NCBI RefSeq assembly: GCF_000010505.1
Contig: NC_010729.1
Location: 1,681,501 to 1,745,500, forward strand
Source: Porphyromonas gingivalis ATCC 33277
Lineage (GTDB): Bacteria > Bacteroidota > Bacteroidia > Bacteroidales > Porphyromonadaceae
Direction: 5' to 3'
Length of the DNA stretch: 64,000 bases
The position numbers and the translations under genes are program-made. The notes under the pieces were generated by a model, which did not search any database, was not told the DNA's origin, and saw only the letters and a list, made by a program, of their open reading frames with translations. Of this stretch, positions 1 through 7,482 are shown in pieces (position 1 is the stretch's first letter; the number at the start of each line of letters is the position of its first letter).

Positions 1-2
1 TC

Positions 3-1046
3 AATTCCTTTTCTATGGGTTTCCCGCCATCTGCCAAGCTGGCCTGTGTCGGTTTTGCTATTTTCGGATGTGGCTGTGAAATGGCCGGCGTAACCGTTTC
101 CCGTGCTATCGTGAAGTGGTTCCATGGCAAAGAGTTGGCTTTGGCCATGGGACTTGAGATGGCTATTGCCCGTTTGGGAGTCTTCGCCGTGTTCTGGACT
201 TCGCCTATCATTTCAAAGCAGTTCGAAGGTACGCTTCAGAGCGTTCAGGTACCGGTTATTTTCGTTACGGCACTCCTTTTCATCGGTTTGATTCTTTATG
301 TTATCTACGGTATCCTCGATAAGAAGCTCGACCGCGAAGTACAGGATGCAAATATGGAAGAGGAAGAGCCTTTCCGCTTCAAAGATCTCAAACAGGTGTT
401 CGGCAATAGCATGTTCTGGATTGTTGCCCTCTTGTGCGTGCTTTACTATTCAGCCATTTTCCCCTTTCAGAAGTTTGCCACCGAGATGCTTCAGTCCAAT
501 ATCGGTCTGACGGCCGAAGGAGCTGCCCGTATCTTCAGTATGTTCCCCTTGGGAGCCATGGTGCTGACGCCTTTCCTCGGCGCATTCTTGGATAAGGTCG
601 GGAAAGGAGCCACCATGCTTATTGTCGGAGCAGTACTGATGTTTATCTGCCACCTGACATTCGCCATTTTCCCCTTTGAGAGCGGCACCACTTCTTCTCT
701 TGCCATAGCCATTGCAGCCATCGTCGTACTGGGTATTTCTTTCTCTTTGGTACCTGCTGCTCTCTGGCCGTCGGTACCCAAGATTATCGACCCCAAAGTA
801 CTTGGCTCGGCTTATTCGGCCATTTTCTTTATTCAGAATATCGGCTTGATGGTTGTTCCCATCGTGATCGGAGCCATCCTCGACACCACGAATAAGGGTG
901 TTGCAGCCGGCGAACCGAAGAACTATACTTTGGCGATGTTGGTTTTTGCTTCGTTCGGTGTTCTCGCCTTTATCCTCGGTATTCTCCTGAAAGGTGCCGA
1001 TGTGAAGAAAGGCTACGGACTCGAGCTTCCCAATATCGAGAAATAG
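3..1046 (+). CDS. MFS transporter, 5' end cut by window edge
   Basis: The reading frame is open to the left edge, so the start lies outside the window; about 347 residues are visible. It is a very hydrophobic protein with roughly nine membrane segments. A central charged loop (around visible residues 100-125, rich in Glu/Lys/Asp) separates two halves, as in major facilitator superfamily carriers of about 430 residues. The first helices and the usual motif A are missing because of the window edge. Glycine-rich helices and the GAFLDKVGKGATM stretch (the second-half counterpart of motif A) support the MFS fold. The substrate cannot be read from the sequence. The gene ends on a charged cytoplasmic tail and is followed by a strong terminator, so it is the last gene of its transcript. 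Confidence 0.85.
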   Translation, partial: NSFSMGFPPSAKLACVGFAIFGCGCEMAGVTVSRAIVKWFHGKELALAMGLEMAIARLGVFAVFWTSPIISKQFEGTLQSVQVPVIFVTALLFIGLILYVIYGILDKKLDREVQDANMEEEEPFRFKDLKQVFGNSMFWIVALLCVLYYSAIFPFQKFATEMLQSNIGLTAEGAARIFSMFPLGAMVLTPFLGAFLDKVGKGATMLIVGAVLMFICHLTFAIFPFESGTTSSLAIAIAAIVVLGISFSLVPAALWPSVPKIIDPKVLGSAYSAIFFIQNIGLMVVPIVIGAILDTTNKGVAAGEPKNYTLAMLVFASFGVLAFILGILLKGADVKKGYGLELPNIEK

Positions 1047-1124
1047 CTGTGTAAGACTATGTAAGGTACACCGTCAAAACCGAGAGACCGGATTGCTCTG
1101 AAAGAGGGCAGTCGTAATCTCCGA

Positions 1125-1180
1125 AAAAAAATAGAGCTGTGCAGAAGGGAAATCCTCCCCATGCACAGCTCTATTTTTTT
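1125..1180 (+). terminator. Rho-independent terminator of the MFS gene
   Basis: A perfect 19-bp inverted repeat (1125-1143 with 1162-1180) encloses an 18-base loop. The A-rich left arm and T-rich right arm make it look functional in both directions. It lies about 80 bases after the stop of the transporter gene. Confidence 0.85.
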
Positions 1181-1193
1181 AGCACATGTCAAA

Positions 1194-1291
1194 CTACTGG
1201 TAGTTTCAGAAAAATCTACTAGTGGTTTTGAGGAAATCCACTAGTGGTTTTGGAAGGATCTACTAGTAGTTTTGAGAGAATCTACCGGACC
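1194..1291. repeat. 22-bp tandem array with palindromic core
   Basis: Four to five degenerate copies start at 1194, 1216, 1238, 1260 and (weak) 1282, an exact 22-base period. Each begins with a near-palindrome of the form CTACTAGTAG or CCACTAGTGG, followed by a spacer such as TTTTGAGGAAAT. No gene covers the array. It follows the transporter terminator. The function is unknown. Confidence 0.8.
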
Positions 1292-1404
1292 GGTATTTGC
1301 AATCCTTCAGAGGATTCCGCCGGCAACAAACTGTTCCTCGTTTTGCGACGGCTCCATACAGAGAACAGAGGTTGAGAGCCTGATTCCGCCATCTCCGATA
1401 GCTG

Positions 1405-1627
1405 AACAGATTATCGTCACTCACAATGAATAAATCAACCAACCTCAATGCTCTTTGACCGAGAGGAATAAGATTTTGAATATCTCTTGCTTCGTCAGAA
1501 AATGATGAGTCGCTCGGACAGCTCTCGCCCATACATTTATCAGAGAATCGAGAAGTTCGTCTGTCCTTGGTTTATTGATAGGATAAAACTCTGTGGTCAT
1601 ACGCTTTGGTCTTGCCAAATGCTTCAC
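1405..1627 (-). pseudogene. Decayed GNAT-type N-acetyltransferase remnant
   Basis: Reading leftward from about 1600, the frame gives MTTEFYPINKP, then LINVWARAVRATHHFLT. This resembles the N-terminal start of GNAT acetyltransferases (a W..SVRATHHFL motif). The frame stops after SVKEH at 1445. The next frame continues with VDLFIVSDDN, typical of the following strand of the family, so a frameshift is likely. No acetyl-CoA binding loop is seen further on. The first part of this fragment lies inside the 400-bp repeat copy 1 and is therefore present a second time at 2615-2741. Assignment is by remembered family pattern only. Confidence 0.45.
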
Positions 1628-1906
1628 CGTTGAAGCTTATCTATAAACAAAGCGTAGAATGAACGAAACTTGACAAAAAATAATGCCTACTTTTTGTCGA
1701 TATTATATTTGTCTTTTCTTTTACTACCTGCTTATCATACTAATAACCATAAGATGATAGAATACGGAAAAGACTATTCCTATAATCGCTCTCCTATAAA
1801 GTTTCTGTTTGTTCTTTTTTCGTAAGATACAACTGTTTATTCCAAAAGAAAATACGATTACACAAAAAGCCAAAACAAACGGTCACGCTATCTGCGATAA
1901 ATGGAT
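1507..1906. repeat. 400-bp direct repeat, copy 1
   Basis: This block matches 2615-3014 base for base at a constant offset of 1108 with no gaps; I count three substitutions in 400 bases. It contains the 5' part of the GNAT-like remnant on the minus strand and about 300 bases of A/T-rich upstream DNA. That DNA includes a small hairpin (GACAAAAA/TTTTTGTC) and a TATATTTG box at 1704-1711. Homology stops sharply at both ends. Confidence 0.95.
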
Positions 1907-2024
1907 CGCTAAAAGAGGAAACCCAACAATGCCGATAAGCATTGAGGCGATAGCCAACCTTTCTGCTGCACTCGTCTTACTTATTCTTCTTACTAAAAAA
2001 TGCATAGATACACTCTGAAAAGAC

Positions 2025-2032
2025 TATCTTTG
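2025..2032 (+). promoter_or_regulatory. Bacteroidetes -7 box for the SH3-like gene
   Basis: TATCTTTG fits the Bacteroidetes -7 consensus TAnnTTTG and lies 34 bases before the chosen ATG. No good -33 TTG is seen at the usual distance. Confidence 0.4.
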
Positions 2033-2065
2033 CACTATAATGAATTAACAAACAATGAAAAAGCA

Positions 2066-2605
2066 ATGAAAAAGATCATTTTCCGACTTATAGTCATCGT
2101 TATTACAGGGATAATTCATCTAAACGTCAATGCCCAAACAAACAACAAAATAGACAACTTAGATAGGGAAATTAGGAGATTACAAGAACGAATTGAGAAT
2201 TTGAAAGACAGTATTCACTATGAGATCTTAGAAAACGGCTATCCGTTGACCATAAAACAGAAATATGATTTCCTGCCAATAAAGGTAAAACTCAAGGAAT
2301 ACGGCAATGAGACAGATACCCTATCTAATGGAGAAGAAATACAAATTCTCAGTAAGACGACAAGCTTCTTCAAAGTTAGATATCGGAAAAATAAAATAGG
2401 CTATGTTTATATTTCTGATATTGATATCCCTTTAGAATCTCCCTTGAATTTTCTAAAAAATTCCTCCTCAGAGAGAGTTTCAAGAAGTTTCGAAGAGTCT
2501 TCAACTACAAATAGTTCCGGGGATATCTACGTGAAAGGATATTATAGAAAAAATGGCACTTATGTCAGACCACACACAAGAAGTCGCAGTGGAAGGCGGA
2601 AGTAA
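2066..2605 (+). CDS. Exported SH3-like domain protein, hypothetical
   Basis: This encodes a 179-residue protein. The ATG at 2066 is preferred over an in-frame start at 2000 because it opens directly into a signal peptide (MKKIIFRLIVIVITGIIHLN, cut after VNAQ). Residues about 28-52 form a heptad-like coiled coil (NLDREIRRLQERIENLKDSI). Residues about 75-125 resemble a bacterial SH3 domain (LSNGEEIQIL, FFKVRYRKNKIGYVYISDI). The tail contains YVKGYYRKNGTYVRPHTRS, a motif found in other Bacteroidetes exported proteins. The gene sits in the 708-base unique segment between the two 400-bp repeats and stops ten bases before the second one. It is more A/T-rich than its neighbours, suggesting acquisition. 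The function is unknown; cell-wall binding is a guess from the SH3 fold. Confidence 0.75.
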   Translation: MKKIIFRLIVIVITGIIHLNVNAQTNNKIDNLDREIRRLQERIENLKDSIHYEILENGYPLTIKQKYDFLPIKVKLKEYGNETDTLSNGEEIQILSKTTSFFKVRYRKNKIGYVYISDIDIPLESPLNFLKNSSSERVSRSFEESSTTNSSGDIYVKGYYRKNGTYVRPHTRSRSGRRK

Positions 2606-2614
2606 GGTATTTCA

Positions 2615-3014
2615 GAGTCGCTCGGACAGCTCTCGCCCATACATTTATCAGAGAATCGAGAAGTTCGTCTGTCCTTGGTTTATTGATAGGATAAAACTCT
2701 GTGGTCATACGCTTTGGTCTTGCCAAATGCTTCACCGTTGAAGCTTATCTATAAACAAAGCGTAGAATAAACGAAACTTGACAAAAAGTAATGCCTACTT
2801 TTTGTCGATATTATATTTGTCTTTTCTTTTACTACCTGCTTATCATACTAATAACCATAAGATGATAGAATACGGAAAAGACTATTCCTATAATCGCTCT
2901 CCTATAAAGTTTCTGTTCGTTCTTTTTTCGTAAGATACAACTGTTTATTCCAAAAGAAAATACGATTACACAAAAAGCCAAAACAAACGGTCACGCTATC
3001 TGCGATAAATGGAT
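2615..3014. repeat. 400-bp direct repeat, copy 2
   Basis: This is the second copy of the 1507-1906 block, with substitutions at about 2770, 2789 and 2917. Its 5' end repeats the first codons of the GNAT-like gene (minus strand). After RAT the sequence changes to unrelated DNA, so this copy cannot encode a complete enzyme. Together the two copies form a direct-repeat bracket around the SH3-like gene. Confidence 0.95.
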
Positions 3015-3471
3015 AAGATATTACTCCTTTGTTTTTTCTTCTGAAATTGGACGATTTTTACTCATGAGAAATTTTTCAGATTGAAACCCAATATACCTCA
3101 TTTATTAAGGGTACCGCTAATCTTAAGAAAGTGTATTGCCGGCTTCAAAAAGAATGTATTACCTATTTGCAGGAAGATACCGAGTAAGTTTCTAATTGCT
3201 CGATAATTGCTTTTTCGTATGATTGCCAAATGGCAAGAAAAGATCTTTTGTAAAGCAGTGAACTATGCTTTATCTCTGATAGCTTTCTTGCGGGGTGTCG
3301 ATTGATGTCGGAAAGGCGATAGAGGATTTTCCAATGCAGTCGCTTGAAAGCAGTTTCTCTTTGTTTGATTCTTTTGGGGAGAGTATTGGGGGTTAAAAAG
3401 CCCTTTTTCGGATCGGGCCTTATAGGCTCTGTTTCAGGGATGTAGACACTACTGACAGCAAGGGTCTAAAG
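3015..3471. other. Intergenic, no intact gene; possible gene remnant
   Basis: I see no complete gene here. One short open stretch at 3068-3187 (plus strand) reads IETQYTSFIKGTANLKKVY and then a Tyr/Leu-rich end before a stop. It has no start codon and a stop directly upstream, so it could be the 3' end of a lost gene. I cannot name its family. Confidence 0.35.
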
Positions 3472-3479
3472 GGGGCAAA

Positions 3480-3624
3480 ACCAAAGTATATAGTTTGGCT
3501 TTATCAAAGTATATAGTTTGGTTCGACCAAAGTATATAGTTTAGTCGGACCAAAGTATATAGTTTAGTTGAACCAAACTATATAGTTTAGTTTGGGCCAA
3601 ATATATGGTTTGATCGGGGCATGT
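3480..3624. repeat. 23-bp tandem array with palindromic core
   Basis: Six units carry TATATAG or TATATGG starting at 3487, 3510, 3533, 3556, 3579 and 3602, an exact 23-base period. The core is palindromic or nearly so (CAAACTATATAGTTTG in the fifth unit, CAAAGTATATAGTTTG in most). The spacers vary. The array lies just past the 3' end of the minus-strand DUF4010 gene and is not covered by a gene. Confidence 0.85.
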
Positions 3625-3664
3625 TTTTAGCTTGGGTAAACCAGGGTTTTAGGAGGCCGGCGCA

Positions 3665-4939
3665 TCAGAGCATATAGAGCAGGAGGATGACCGCCAGATT
3701 CAATGCTATGATAAGGCCAAGCCCTCTCCAAGTCCACTTGGTGGTCTCCGGCGTACTCCACACTTTGGTGTATACGGCTTTCAGGATATTGTTGCTGGTC
3801 ATGACCTGCATGGTGGCGATCAGGATCATCGTGGACGTGATCTCATAATGCCCCTGGAAGAGGTTTAGCAGGAAGGGAGTAATATCCGTGAACCCGACGA
3901 TAAAGGAGAGCGTGGTCAATCCGGCCGATCCGAACTGCGTGATCATGAATTGAGTTAGTGCCGAAAAGACCAAATAAAGGATGGCAAAAACCAAAGCGAC
4001 CTTAAACTCCAACGGATTATCGCTGGCGGCATCGAGCGTGTCGAGACTTTTGGCCTTTTCTCCTTTCTTATAAAAAAGATAACCCACAGCGGCCGAGACA
4101 AGAAAGAGGAGCAAGAAATAGTGCCATGAGCTGATGGCAAGGTTTTGATTGAAGATAAGGAGCAGGATATATACGCGGAAATACATCATGGCGGAAGCGA
4201 TAATGATGGATCCGGCATACATGCGGGGGCTGTGCTTTCCCTCCTTGCTTTGCTTGGCCAAAATGACCGTTGTGACCACACTGCTGTAAAGACCTCCGAG
4301 TACTCCCGAAAGGATCAGACCGGCCTTGGGAAACATATACCGGCGAAGCAGGTAACTGAAGTACGATACTGCGGAAACGACGACAACGGCCAACCAGATT
4401 CGATAGGGGGAGACGGGAAGCAGAGCCGAAATCTCCTGATCCGGCAGCATGGGCAAGACGATAAAAGCTATGATAATGAACTTGGCCAGTGTGAGAAACT
4501 CATTCTCCCCTACCTGCGCACTGAAGTCTTGGAGCGGCTTTTTGATCTCGGCAAGGATCAAGACTACGACGAAAACAAGAAGAGCTATCCAAAGAGGACA
4601 ACGCACTATGACAAGGGGGAAGGTATAAACCAATAGACCGAGCATCACTGTCGTCAGACCATACTGTCTCTCTTCCCGTATTCTCATCAGATAGAATATC
4701 ATCATGAAACAGGCAATGACGATAAAACCGATGAGAAACGGCCACATCTCTTCTTTCGATGGTAGCAGGAGGATATAACCCAATAGCCCGAAAAAGGTGA
4801 AAGTTCGGTCTGTTCCGAAAATCCTCTTCTCCGTATTGGCCTTATTTTGCTTGTGCTGCTCCATCCCCAGACTTAAAGAAAAAAGTATGACGAGCATGAA
4901 GTTGATAAACTCTTTCGGTATCGATTGCCAAAGTTCCAT
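3665..4939 (-). CDS. MgtC/SapB-type and DUF4010 membrane protein
   Basis: This is a 424-residue integral membrane protein with about twelve hydrophobic segments. The N-terminal third (FINFMLVILFSLSLGMEQHK, then RTFTFFGLLGYILLL) matches the MgtC/SapB-like pattern, in which a short basic stretch precedes an RTF.L.GL.G motif. The rest matches the DUF4010 pattern, including AGLILSGVLGGLYSSVVTTV and AGSIIIASAMMYFRVYILLL. Such two-part proteins are widespread and their substrate is unknown; a role in ion homeostasis is only suggested by the MgtC name. The start at 4939 is the first Met before the first membrane segment. It appears to be transcribed alone, as the next minus-strand gene upstream ends in its own terminator. 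Confidence 0.85.
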   Translation of the reverse strand: MELWQSIPKEFINFMLVILFSLSLGMEQHKQNKANTEKRIFGTDRTFTFFGLLGYILLLPSKEEMWPFLIGFIVIACFMMIFYLMRIREERQYGLTTVMLGLLVYTFPLVIVRCPLWIALLVFVVVLILAEIKKPLQDFSAQVGENEFLTLAKFIIIAFIVLPMLPDQEISALLPVSPYRIWLAVVVVSAVSYFSYLLRRYMFPKAGLILSGVLGGLYSSVVTTVILAKQSKEGKHSPRMYAGSIIIASAMMYFRVYILLLIFNQNLAISSWHYFLLLFLVSAAVGYLFYKKGEKAKSLDTLDAASDNPLEFKVALVFAILYLVFSALTQFMITQFGSAGLTTLSFIVGFTDITPFLLNLFQGHYEITSTMILIATMQVMTSNNILKAVYTKVWSTPETTKWTWRGLGLIIALNLAVILLLYML

Positions 4940-5151
4940 AGCGAGTGATCCAATTTTATTATTCCCAAAGGTATATAAATCCCTTATGCTACTGCATGGC
5001 CAAGCCTAAAGCCGGATACTAATCTGTGTAAATTGGGAGCGACAGCATCCTTCGATTGCTCGTTCGGATGATTCGGAGCCGGGAGGCGGAGGTATGAATT
5101 TTTTCGCCGAGGAATCATACCGTTTAGCCTCCTCTTCGCCCCTTCATAAAG

Positions 5152-5185
5152 CAAAAAAGCCCCGCTCCCGAAAGGGAACAGGGCT
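5152..5185 (-). terminator. Terminator after the PpiD-like gene
   Basis: On the minus strand a G/C-rich hairpin (AGCCCTGTTCCC / GGGAGCGGGGCT, GAAA-type loop) is followed by TTTTTTGC. It lies about 45 bases past the stop of the foldase gene. Confidence 0.75.
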
Positions 5186-5228
5186 GAAAGCAAGAAATAC
5201 AATAAGGTCTTACGTCCCTTTGTATGGC

Positions 5229-7376
5229 TTAGTAGAAACGGGCGCGGTTGTCTGTGACGGGCACCTGATCAAGCATTTTGCGGAATGCACGGTACGCAGT
5301 CTGCTGACCGAGCGCACGACGTTTTTGAGCTATTTGGGCTTCTACGCTCTGGCCGGCAGCCTTTTCGTTTTGCGTCAAAGGCTTCACTACCATCACATAG
5401 TTGCGAGCAGCAAAAGGTTCGGACAGCTTGGTCAGCGGCGTAGACATGGCATATCCGGCCAATTCGGCTGCTTCACCTCCGCGCGGAGAGTAGCTGATTC
5501 CCGCAAGAGTATCGATTTTTGTGTTCATCGCAGAAGCATAGGCTTCGAGGTTGTCCAGCTTCTTGGCTTTCAGATCAGCCACCAGTTTCTCGCCTTGTTT
5601 TTCGACACGCAGCTGATTGGCTATTTGCTCTTTGATCTTCTCCACGGGACGATAGCCGGAGGGAATCTGATCTTTTACGGCGGCAATCACCAAATAGTCA
5701 GTGCCGCAACGGAAGATCTTTTCGTTCACCTCATCCTTCTCTGCTTTGAGAGCCCAGCTAACGATCTCACGAGAGGAGGGGATATTGCCTACGTGATCCG
5801 AGAATACTGTCACTTCGGCATTTTCCTCTATACTCAAGCCCTTGCTGCGTGCCTGTTCTGCGAGTTTGGGGAAAGGTTTGCCGGAGTTCAACATCTCGTT
5901 CAGCTCCATAAACTTCTTATTGTATGTCTCATCAGAAAAATTAGCATCTACTCCGATATAGGCAATTTTGTATTTATCTACAGCCGGCTTGGGATTGAAA
6001 GCTTTGGCCAGGAAAACGAATTTATCCTGATTCATTTTGATCACTCTATTCGATGGAATGCTGAAAAGAGTGTCGAGGTGCAGCTGCTGAGCCATAGCCT
6101 CTGTAATAGTGCTATCCGGCATTTGTGTAAACTGGTTGGGGAACGTGAGTACACCGCCTGTCTCACGAGAGGTAGGATCTGCGCTGAACGTGCGAGCTGC
6201 AGCAGCGAAGTCGCCCCCCTCATTCAAGGCGTTGCAAAGGCTATCGGCCTTAGACAGATTGGCGGAGTCCAGAGCAATGATTGCCACATTGAGCGATTCG
6301 AACCCGGACTTTTTAGCCACCAGCTTTACCAAAGAATAGTGGTTATTCTCCAACATCGGGATATTGACTTCGCCCGGTGTCGCAGTCTTGATAAATTCGG
6401 TAATGCTTACGCCGAGGTTCATGCGATCGAGTTCTGCCGAAGTCAGGAAAGAAGGAGATACGAACTTGTCCGAATAGTTGCGGGCAAGAGCTTCCACATC
6501 GCTTTGCTGTTGCATCTCGGTGCGTACCTTCTGCATCTCCACTTCTGCATTTGCCATGTCTTGAGCACTCGGCACTACCTGAGAGCTGATATACTGGACG
6601 ATGGTAGACGGATATTTCTGAACGAAGAACTCTTTGTGTTCGTTGTAGTACTTTTTGATCTCCTCATCCGTGGCACGAATAGAAGTATCGCCAATGACAG
6701 ATATGGGAGCTTGTGCCACAGCTACTTCACGACTGGGCACTCCGGATTCGTATCTGGCATCGATATCATTAATGGCATAAGATCTCGTCAGCAGAGCACC
6801 CAACTTTTCTTGCATACGGGTATCTGCGATTTGCTTTTCCACGCTTTGCCATTCACTCTGGATTTCGTACAGATAGCCCTGCTGTTCGGCCGGCTGCGAT
6901 TTAATTTGCTTGTCGCTGATGTGATTCAGAAAATCATTCACGGCAGCCCTGTCGGATCCATTGATACCAAATCGGGAGAAAAACTGTTGGGCGAACATGG
7001 AGGGCTGAACACCATCACCGATAATCAGAGCCAATAGCTCTTCCGGACTTACCGTAAGACCCAACTTGTCAGCTTGCTGCCCGAGCACGTAGTCCTGTAC
7101 ATACTGCTGTGCGAGCTGATTGTTCAGAGAAGCACGCTGTTCGTCGGTGATCTTTGTTCCACTTTGCTCGGCGCGTTTCTCCATCGCTTTGAGACGCTGT
7201 TGGTAATCGTAGATTTTGATTTTCTCTCCGTTGATATCCAAGACTACTTCTTGGCTCTGACGGAAGAAAGTAGATCCGGATCGAAGGAAGTCTCCGATAA
7301 TAAAGGCAAAAAGAGCCACGCCCACCACTACGATGAGCAAACCGGCTTTACCTCTGATTTTCTCTAATGTCGCCAT
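5229..7376 (-). CDS. PpiD-like periplasmic foldase, SurA/parvulin type
   Basis: This 715-residue protein is anchored by one N-terminal helix (about residues 11-32, LLIVVVGVALFAFIIGDFL) with the rest in the periplasm. It follows the PpiD plan. A SurA_N-like chaperone region comes after the anchor (INGEKIKIYDYQQRLKAMEK, ending ALIIGDG). A parvulin peptidyl-prolyl isomerase-like core lies around residues 340-450 (GGDFAAAARTFSADPTSRETGG). A long C-terminal part contains further PPIase-like segments. It is somewhat longer than E. coli PpiD (623). Its likely role is to assist folding of exported and outer membrane proteins. It is the last gene before a terminator. A promoter-like TATCTTTG lies upstream, so it is probably transcribed on its own, downstream of the CorC and LptC genes on the same strand. 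Confidence 0.9.
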   Translation of the reverse strand: MATLEKIRGKAGLLIVVVGVALFAFIIGDFLRSGSTFFRQSQEVVLDINGEKIKIYDYQQRLKAMEKRAEQSGTKITDEQRASLNNQLAQQYVQDYVLGQQADKLGLTVSPEELLALIIGDGVQPSMFAQQFFSRFGINGSDRAAVNDFLNHISDKQIKSQPAEQQGYLYEIQSEWQSVEKQIADTRMQEKLGALLTRSYAINDIDARYESGVPSREVAVAQAPISVIGDTSIRATDEEIKKYYNEHKEFFVQKYPSTIVQYISSQVVPSAQDMANAEVEMQKVRTEMQQQSDVEALARNYSDKFVSPSFLTSAELDRMNLGVSITEFIKTATPGEVNIPMLENNHYSLVKLVAKKSGFESLNVAIIALDSANLSKADSLCNALNEGGDFAAAARTFSADPTSRETGGVLTFPNQFTQMPDSTITEAMAQQLHLDTLFSIPSNRVIKMNQDKFVFLAKAFNPKPAVDKYKIAYIGVDANFSDETYNKKFMELNEMLNSGKPFPKLAEQARSKGLSIEENAEVTVFSDHVGNIPSSREIVSWALKAEKDEVNEKIFRCGTDYLVIAAVKDQIPSGYRPVEKIKEQIANQLRVEKQGEKLVADLKAKKLDNLEAYASAMNTKIDTLAGISYSPRGGEAAELAGYAMSTPLTKLSEPFAARNYVMVVKPLTQNEKAAGQSVEAQIAQKRRALGQQTAYRAFRKMLDQVPVTDNRARFY

Positions 7377-7432
7377 TTTGTTATTATGTTTTCTATTTAT
7401 TATGCACTATTAAGAATGTGTTTATTAAGCCA

Positions 7433-7462
7433 CAAAGATACAAACCGGCTTCAAAATGCCAA
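7433..7462 (-). promoter_or_regulatory. Promoter of the PpiD-like gene
   Basis: The minus strand reads TTG, 19 bases, then TATCTTTG. This is a good match to the Bacteroidetes -33/-7 arrangement, about 57 bases before the ATG. Confidence 0.5.
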
Positions 7463-7482
7463 GCCTTTCAACTGATTGTTTT

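Noticed and set aside
1125-1180. Insertion sequence end formed by the perfect inverted repeat
   Set aside because: The arms are A- and T-rich with a short loop directly after a stop codon, which is a terminator; no transposase is near.
1809-2018. 69-codon open frame crossing the end of repeat copy 1
   Set aside because: It spans the repeat boundary, so half of it exists only by the junction; no family likeness.
5094-7037. Long open frame on the plus strand opposite the PpiD-like gene
   Set aside because: It is the mirror of a gene with strong family features, has no recognisable domain or signal, and its residues (many His, Phe, Arg) are typical of antisense frames.
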